Shown here in pieces: positions 29,197-33,925 of a stretch of DNA of 33,925 bases (position 1 is its first letter; each line of letters starts with the position of its first letter). Made by a program: the position numbers and the translations under genes. The notes below the pieces were generated by a model, which was given only the letters and a program-made list of their open reading frames with translations, was not told the origin of the DNA and ran no database searches. Source of the DNA: an uncultured Lachnospiraceae bacterium (GTDB lineage Bacteria; Bacillota; Clostridia; Lachnospirales; Lachnospiraceae); contig CAJOFN010000009.1 in the NCBI GenBank assembly GCA_905233905.1, forward strand, positions 1-33,925, given 5' to 3'.

Positions 29197-30317
29197 TATC
29201 TTATCGCTCTGTCTATCTCATGCAGTGCCGCAGACAGCCTGTCAAAGCCTTCCTTTGTGTCCATGACAGAGGACAGCGCCAGGGCAAAGCCGTCTGAATA
29301 TTTCTCAAGCTCAAGCCGGTATTCTTCTCTCAAGCTTCGGGTCAGTTCTTTTCCGGAAAGACCGGTATTTACTGTCGATATTATGATTTTTGACCTGTCT
29401 TTATCGTCTCTGTCTACAATATAGATATGCTTAAGGTCTGAGACGCCGCTGTAAAATTCATCCAGACGCTTCCCATATTCGGCAAATAAAGCTCTTCCTT
29501 TCTCTGATATATTCCGGCAGCAGAGGGCTGCTGAACTCATCAGAAGGTATGAGGGCGAGCTCGTCTGGAGCATATTAAGGTAGTGCTTGACCCTCTCGCC
29601 TTTGATACGGCAATCCCCGGTATTTTTCAGGAGTATCAGCGAAAGCTGTCCCAGCACCGGCAGGGTCTTGTGGAGGGATACGACCGCGGCATCCGCGCCC
29701 TCTTCTATGGGATTTGCAAAGCACCTTGACATTTCCCTGCCGAAATGGGCACCGTGGGCACTGTCAGCTATAAGCGCCGCGCCGTTACTGTGGGCAATAG
29801 CTGACAGCGCTTTAATATCCGCAACAATACCTTCATAGGTGGGTGAAGTGACCACTACCGCAGAAGGCTTTGCGCCGTTTTGAAAAAGCCGCTCTAATTC
29901 CTCCGGGGAGGATGGCTCCAAAAAGCCTTCCTGAAGGCGCTTTGCCGGGATGGTATCTATGGACAGCCCGCGCAGCTTTCCGGCATTACTGACGCTTGGA
30001 TGGCAGCTGGCTGCCGCTAAGAGCCTGTCATGCCGCGAGGTCGCCGCGAATATCACCGAAAGATTGCTGCCGGTAGAGCCGTTCACGGACAGATATGCCT
30101 CATCTGCGCCATACACCCCGGCCCACATATCCTGGAGCTCCTTAAGAATACCCTTTGACTCCCTCAGATCATCAAAGCCCTCTATCTCTGTAATATCGTA
30201 TTGGAAGGGGTCCCAAATACCGGGATTAACGCGCTTCGCTCCGGGCATATGAAAGGGATAAATACCGCTGTTAACATAGTCTTCGATCCTTTGATCAAGC
30301 CATCTGTATGTAGTCAC
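29196..30317 (-). CDS. Orn/Lys/Arg decarboxylase family, YaaO-like PLP enzyme (short form)
   Basis: FHMPGAKR, VNGSTGSNL, LIADSAHGAHFG, VVSLHKTLPVLGQLSLIL PLP-lysine motif; 373 aa. Confidence 0.88.
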   Translation of the reverse strand: MTTYRWLDQRIEDYVNSGIYPFHMPGAKRVNPGIWDPFQYDITEIEGFDDLRESKGILKELQDMWAGVYGADEAYLSVNGSTGSNLSVIFAATSRHDRLLAAASCHPSVSNAGKLRGLSIDTIPAKRLQEGFLEPSSPEELERLFQNGAKPSAVVVTSPTYEGIVADIKALSAIAHSNGAALIADSAHGAHFGREMSRCFANPIEEGADAAVVSLHKTLPVLGQLSLILLKNTGDCRIKGERVKHYLNMLQTSSPSYLLMSSAALCCRNISEKGRALFAEYGKRLDEFYSGVSDLKHIYIVDRDDKDRSKIIISTVNTGLSGKELTRSLREEYRLELEKYSDGFALALSSVMDTKEGFDRLSAALHEIDRAIR

Positions 30318-30376
30318 TACTGTATAGCCTCATATATTGCCGTTCATGAAGGTTCAGGGGTAAGTCATCAGGACTC

Positions 30377-31834
30377 CTACTGCAAAAACCTTCCTATTCC
30401 GGGCATCCAGTCGCCTGTAAAGGGCTGTCCCACTGCCATGGATATTGCTATGGGGACTACGAATACGGAGATCTTCTCCATGAGATCCAGCCATGAAAGA
30501 GATAGGCCGCTCCGGTGTCGCAGGAATTTTTCCCATTTCTGCTCCATAAAACGGTCTGTAGCCCAGCCACGGATCTTTTTCACCCTGGCCTCATCAGGAG
30601 TAAAATCCTCCTCCTCACAGATACCAAGAAGCTCCCTTGATACCGTCATCCCATCTATGGTCTGTGTACACAGGATCTCGTACAGCCGCAGGAACACGCT
30701 CATATCTTCAATAAGCTCCATCCTGCGGATCATATCGAACATGAGTGAGGTAACCTCCGATACGTCCTTTAAGGCTTCAGGCTCCTGCGTATTATGAGTA
30801 TCCTTCGCGATATGCTTCTCATCGGCTCCAATATGAGGCGCGGTTTCCACAGCCTGCCCACTGCCGGCACTTCTGCCGTCATCGACTTTATGCCTTGGTT
30901 CAGGCTTGCCATGGACCTCTGCTCCTCGTTCCGTCATTACCTCACCTTGAGGTGAAGCTTTTTGATCTGTTTCTGCCTCGGCTTGCGGCGCTGCTACTTG
31001 CTCTGCTGCCAGTTTGCCCTTTGATGGCGCTTCTTCCGGCGACATGATCCTGCCTTGAGACGATGTTCTTTCCATCGCTGCCGGATTGTCCTGGGAGGAA
31101 GATAGTTCTTCTGACATCAGATCACCCTGCGGCAACTCTTCCTGACTGCTGTCATCCGGCATTTCGTAGGAGAGGTCTGCCGCCCCGGAGTCTAAGGATA
31201 TCCATGTGCCGAGTATGGCCTCAACCTTGCTGCGCACCCTTCTTGCATTGGCGTATGTAAGGAGAAGCTCTATGTCCTTGGATTCATCCGAAAGATACGC
31301 CCTGACAGCCTGCCTGAACTCTTCCGGCGAAAGGCGCTCGCGGTATTTGAAAACATCGCATATCAGACGGTCAACCGTATATATAGCTATCCTGCCCCCG
31401 GGTATAAGCTCAATCTCCTCGACTCCAAGACCAAGCACCTTTTCCTCGGTGTAGTAAGGCTTGACCGGAGGCTTCTGAAGCTTTAGCCTCGCCTTGGATA
31501 TATTCTTGCTGATGGCTATCGTCCATGTGTCGGGACGTTCGTCAATATAGCCATGATAATACAGAGCCGTCTGCATCGTCAGGACGCCGTCCTTAAACTG
31601 GGAAAGTATGGCCTCTTCCACAGAGCCGTCCTGATCCGGCAGGGAGTAATAGCCGCTCTTGGGGCGCAGAAGCTCCCCCTGTTCAACAAGGCTCAATATT
31701 CTCTTGTAGGGTATGCCTGCCGCTGTAAGCTGGGAAGTCTTTACCATGCCGTGATTCCTTTGGATGAGGTCACGGACGCGTTCAAGAGCCGCTTCCCGCT
31801 CCAGCCGCTCGGCCCGGAGGTTTCTCTGTATCAT
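30377..31834 (-). CDS. AbiEi-like (type IV antitoxin / transcriptional regulator) protein with repeat linker and an AbiEii-tail-like C-terminus
   Basis: N-terminal DLIQRNHGMVKTSQLTAAGIPYKRILSLVEQGELLRPKSGYYSLPD and TMQTALYYHGYIDERPDTWTIAISKN are typical of AbiEi-type proteins; start taken at ATG 31834 (track uses TTG 31840). Confidence 0.75.
   Translation of the reverse strand: MIQRNLRAERLEREAALERVRDLIQRNHGMVKTSQLTAAGIPYKRILSLVEQGELLRPKSGYYSLPDQDGSVEEAILSQFKDGVLTMQTALYYHGYIDERPDTWTIAISKNISKARLKLQKPPVKPYYTEEKVLGLGVEEIELIPGGRIAIYTVDRLICDVFKYRERLSPEEFRQAVRAYLSDESKDIELLLTYANARRVRSKVEAILGTWISLDSGAADLSYEMPDDSSQEELPQGDLMSEELSSSQDNPAAMERTSSQGRIMSPEEAPSKGKLAAEQVAAPQAEAETDQKASPQGEVMTERGAEVHGKPEPRHKVDDGRSAGSGQAVETAPHIGADEKHIAKDTHNTQEPEALKDVSEVTSLMFDMIRRMELIEDMSVFLRLYEILCTQTIDGMTVSRELLGICEEEDFTPDEARVKKIRGWATDRFMEQKWEKFLRHRSGLSLSWLDLMEKISVFVVPIAISMAVGQPFTGDWMPGIGRFLQ
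30908..31160 (-). repeat. Degenerate 36-bp (12-aa) tandem repeat linker inside the AbiEi-like gene
   Basis: Repeat-end codons (G/D/A) at 30908, 30944, 30980, 31016, 31052, 31088 and 31124, exact 36-bp spacing; units DLMSEELSSSQD / NPAAMERTSSQG / RIMSPEEAPSKG / KLAAEQVAAPQA / EAETDQKASPQG / EVMTERGAEVHG. Confidence 0.8.
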
Positions 31835-31849
31835 AAACAATATTTTATT

Positions 31850-31897
31850 ATATTTTAAATACCCTGGTCAAGTATAGCTTGCAACCATTTAAAATAT
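31850..31897. promoter_or_regulatory. Perfect 11-bp inverted repeat, candidate operator of divergent regulators
   Basis: ATATTTTAAAT (31850-31860), 26-bp spacer, ATTTAAAATAT (31887-31897). Confidence 0.6.
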
Positions 31898-31907
31898 GTC
31901 CTATAAT
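31879..31907 (+). promoter_or_regulatory. Predicted promoter of the ArgR-like gene
   Basis: TTGCAA-N17-TATAAT; ggagatga RBS before ATG 31952. Confidence 0.6.
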
Positions 31908-31951
31908 CGTATAGAGACAACAAATCATGTCATATTTATGGAGATGATGCC

Positions 31952-32470
31952 ATGTCAGATTATACCAAACCCACCCGCGTCAGGGTCAACCCGTCACGCC
32001 ATACCTGCGAGGAGATAATCCGCCGCATACTTCTCACCGAGACGAAAGAAAACGGCTCCAACCGCCACTTCAAGACCGGAGCCGATTTTATGACATATTT
32101 TGAATCGCTTTACCCCTCCGGCCCGGCGCTGACCAAGCAGGTTCAGAGGGCTATCCGTTCCATGGGGCTTGCCAAGGATCAGAACGGGTATTTTCTGATC
32201 GACAAGACCAAAGAGGAACAGGCGACCGAGCAGGAGCTCAAATCCGTTCTCGAAAAGAGCGACGCCGATATAACAAATACCGGCACCACCTTACAGACCC
32301 TTCTGATCACATGCTCCGAGGCTCACCGAAGGTATCTTATGACGCTGATCCCAAGCTGCCATAGCTTAAGCCCGCTTTGCGTCACCATGACAGAGACCAA
32401 CAACGGCATCCTTATATTTACTCCGGACGCCGGCGCATTAAACGAGGCTCTTGCTGACATTATGGATTAA
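31952..32470 (+). CDS. Hypothetical protein, possibly a divergent ArgR-like regulator
   Basis: LTKQVQRAIRSMGLAKDQNGYFLI resembles an ArgR winged-helix region; C-terminal CVTMTETNNGILIFTPDAGALNEALADI weakly like the ArgR oligomerisation domain. Confidence 0.6.
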   Translation: MSDYTKPTRVRVNPSRHTCEEIIRRILLTETKENGSNRHFKTGADFMTYFESLYPSGPALTKQVQRAIRSMGLAKDQNGYFLIDKTKEEQATEQELKSVLEKSDADITNTGTTLQTLLITCSEAHRRYLMTLIPSCHSLSPLCVTMTETNNGILIFTPDAGALNEALADIMD

Positions 32471-32485
32471 ACGCTCCAGAAAAAT

Positions 32486-33904
32486 CTATCTGCGTTTGCG
32501 GCTCCGCCTTCTGCCGTTCTGGCGGATCGTTGTATAGCGCCTCTTTTTTGCCCTTTTTGTTTCCCTTCTGCGCATTCTGCCCCTGTGGACTATGGGAGAT
32601 ATCAGCTTTATCAGAAGGATCAGGACTATTAAGCCTGCCGCGCAGCCTGCGGCTATGGCTATGGTCGTATAATTTACGGTTATCTCCTCGGCCTCATCCC
32701 CGTCTCCGGTCTCCTGCAGGTTGGCAAAGGGATAGGTATAGTCTTCCTCTTCCTCGGACAGATACAGGTTCCCTCCGCCAACATAACGATCTCCATATGT
32801 ACAGGAAAGCACTCCGATAGCTCCATCTTCTGTGCCATCCACTGGCTCCACGGTCACATTCACATCAAGGATGCTGGCTGCCTTGGGCAGAACAACTCCG
32901 CAGTTCTTGTCTGCCACATAAAAGCTTTCCACCTGGGCAAGCCTTCCCACTCCCGCACCCCCGGCCTTGTCATAGGCAGTTTCGGACAGGGGATAGGTGA
33001 CAAAATTGTCAAAGCAGTAATCAAACAGGTGTATCGTATCCGTATAATAGCCCGGAGAAGGCGCGTTCATAACAACACAGACCAGGGTCATCCCCTTGCG
33101 TGTGGCGTAAGTGACAAGGGTATTGCCCGCTGCCACTGTGTATCCGGTCTTGCCGCCCATACAGCCTTCATAAAGGTATTTGCTGGTTTTGTAGAAATTC
33201 AGCATGGCGTGATGATTGTTAAGGGGCGTCTGGACGTCATGCTTGTTGGTAGGAGGAATATTGTATGCTCTTGTGCCTGTTATGGTACGGAAGGTCTTAT
33301 TTTTGAAGGCCTCCCTGGCGATCAGCGCCATATCATAGCTGGTGGTATAATGATCCTCATCCGGCAGTCCGTTGGGATTGGCAAAATGCGTATTCTCACA
33401 GCCGATCTCCGCGGCGCGCTTGTTCATCATATCCACGAAATCAGGCTCATTGCCTGCCACATGCTCGGCTATGGCCCATGCGCACTCATTTGCCGACTCC
33501 AAAAGCATGCCGTAAAGACATTCCTCCATGGTCATCTTTTCCCCAACCTCACGGGAGATGTGGGAGGTATCGCCTTCGTTCAGATATACCGCGTCATGGG
33601 AAAACTTAACCGTCTCGTCAAGCTCGCTGTTTTCGATCGCCACAAGAGCCGTAAGGATCTTGGTGATGCTGGCAGGGTACAGCTTTTTATTGGGCTTTTT
33701 CCTGTAAAGCACCGCGCCGGAATCCTGCTCTAATACGACTACGGAATTGGATTCAGTCTCCACACCCGCTGGCCAGACTTCCTTGGCATAACTTACAAAC
33801 GGAAAGAGCATGGGCGTTATCAGCAGAAGCAGCGACATCAGCACTGCTACAAGCTTGAATATAGGCTTGTTTTCCTGTACGAATTTCTCTTCATATTCCG
33901 TCAT
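32486..33904 (-). CDS. D-alanyl-D-alanine carboxypeptidase (PBP5/DacF type) with C-terminal TM segment and basic tail
   Basis: LYPASITKILTALVAIE (SxxK), ESANECAW (SxN), GGKTGYTVAAGNTLV (KTG); TM near C-terminus followed by RRRETKRAKKRR...RRSRKRR. Confidence 0.93.
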   Translation of the reverse strand: MTEYEEKFVQENKPIFKLVAVLMSLLLLITPMLFPFVSYAKEVWPAGVETESNSVVVLEQDSGAVLYRKKPNKKLYPASITKILTALVAIENSELDETVKFSHDAVYLNEGDTSHISREVGEKMTMEECLYGMLLESANECAWAIAEHVAGNEPDFVDMMNKRAAEIGCENTHFANPNGLPDEDHYTTSYDMALIAREAFKNKTFRTITGTRAYNIPPTNKHDVQTPLNNHHAMLNFYKTSKYLYEGCMGGKTGYTVAAGNTLVTYATRKGMTLVCVVMNAPSPGYYTDTIHLFDYCFDNFVTYPLSETAYDKAGGAGVGRLAQVESFYVADKNCGVVLPKAASILDVNVTVEPVDGTEDGAIGVLSCTYGDRYVGGGNLYLSEEEEDYTYPFANLQETGDGDEAEEITVNYTTIAIAAGCAAGLIVLILLIKLISPIVHRGRMRRRETKRAKKRRYTTIRQNGRRRSRKRR

Positions 33905-33925
33905 TATATTACCTTTAAGCATCTG

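Noticed and set aside
33029-33733. 234-aa + strand ORF antisense to the carboxypeptidase
   Set aside because: Shadow ORF of a gene with clear SxxK/SxN/KTG motifs.

Overview
This window looks like chromosomal DNA from a Firmicute, most likely Lachnospiraceae/Clostridia. It is mostly housekeeping and metabolic genes, with no transposase, CRISPR array, rRNA or tRNA that I could recognise. Main blocks: guaA; upp-trkA-trkH; dapB-dapA-cobO-HD-GYP (minus strand); a compact hydG-hydF-(coiled-coil ORF)-aconitase-like hydratase cluster; a sucrose-type operon (ROK fructokinase, GH13 amylosucrase-like, PTS IIBCA) directly downstream of an SRP RNA gene and tadA; rpsF-ssb-rpsR; a yaaO/(gmk-like)/yaaR/holB/ricT/trmN6-like/rsmI/sir2 block; an AbiEi-like regulator divergent from an ArgR-like protein; and a D-Ala-D-Ala carboxypeptidase. 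The items most worth a second look are: (1) three tandem 111-bp (37-aa) in-frame repeats inserted in GMP synthase; (2) an orphan AbiEi-like protein carrying a 12-aa/36-bp minisatellite linker and a tail that resembles the C-terminus of an AbiEii toxin, with no nucleotidyltransferase core; (3) a perfect 11-bp inverted repeat around a shared palindromic -35 between that gene and the divergent regulator; (4) a sucrose PTS paired with an amylosucrase-like enzyme and no visible sucrose-6-P hydrolase, 35 nt behind the SRP RNA with a cre-like site inside it; and (5) a 100-bp tandem duplication containing a hairpin upstream of upp. All family assignments come from reading motifs without database searches.
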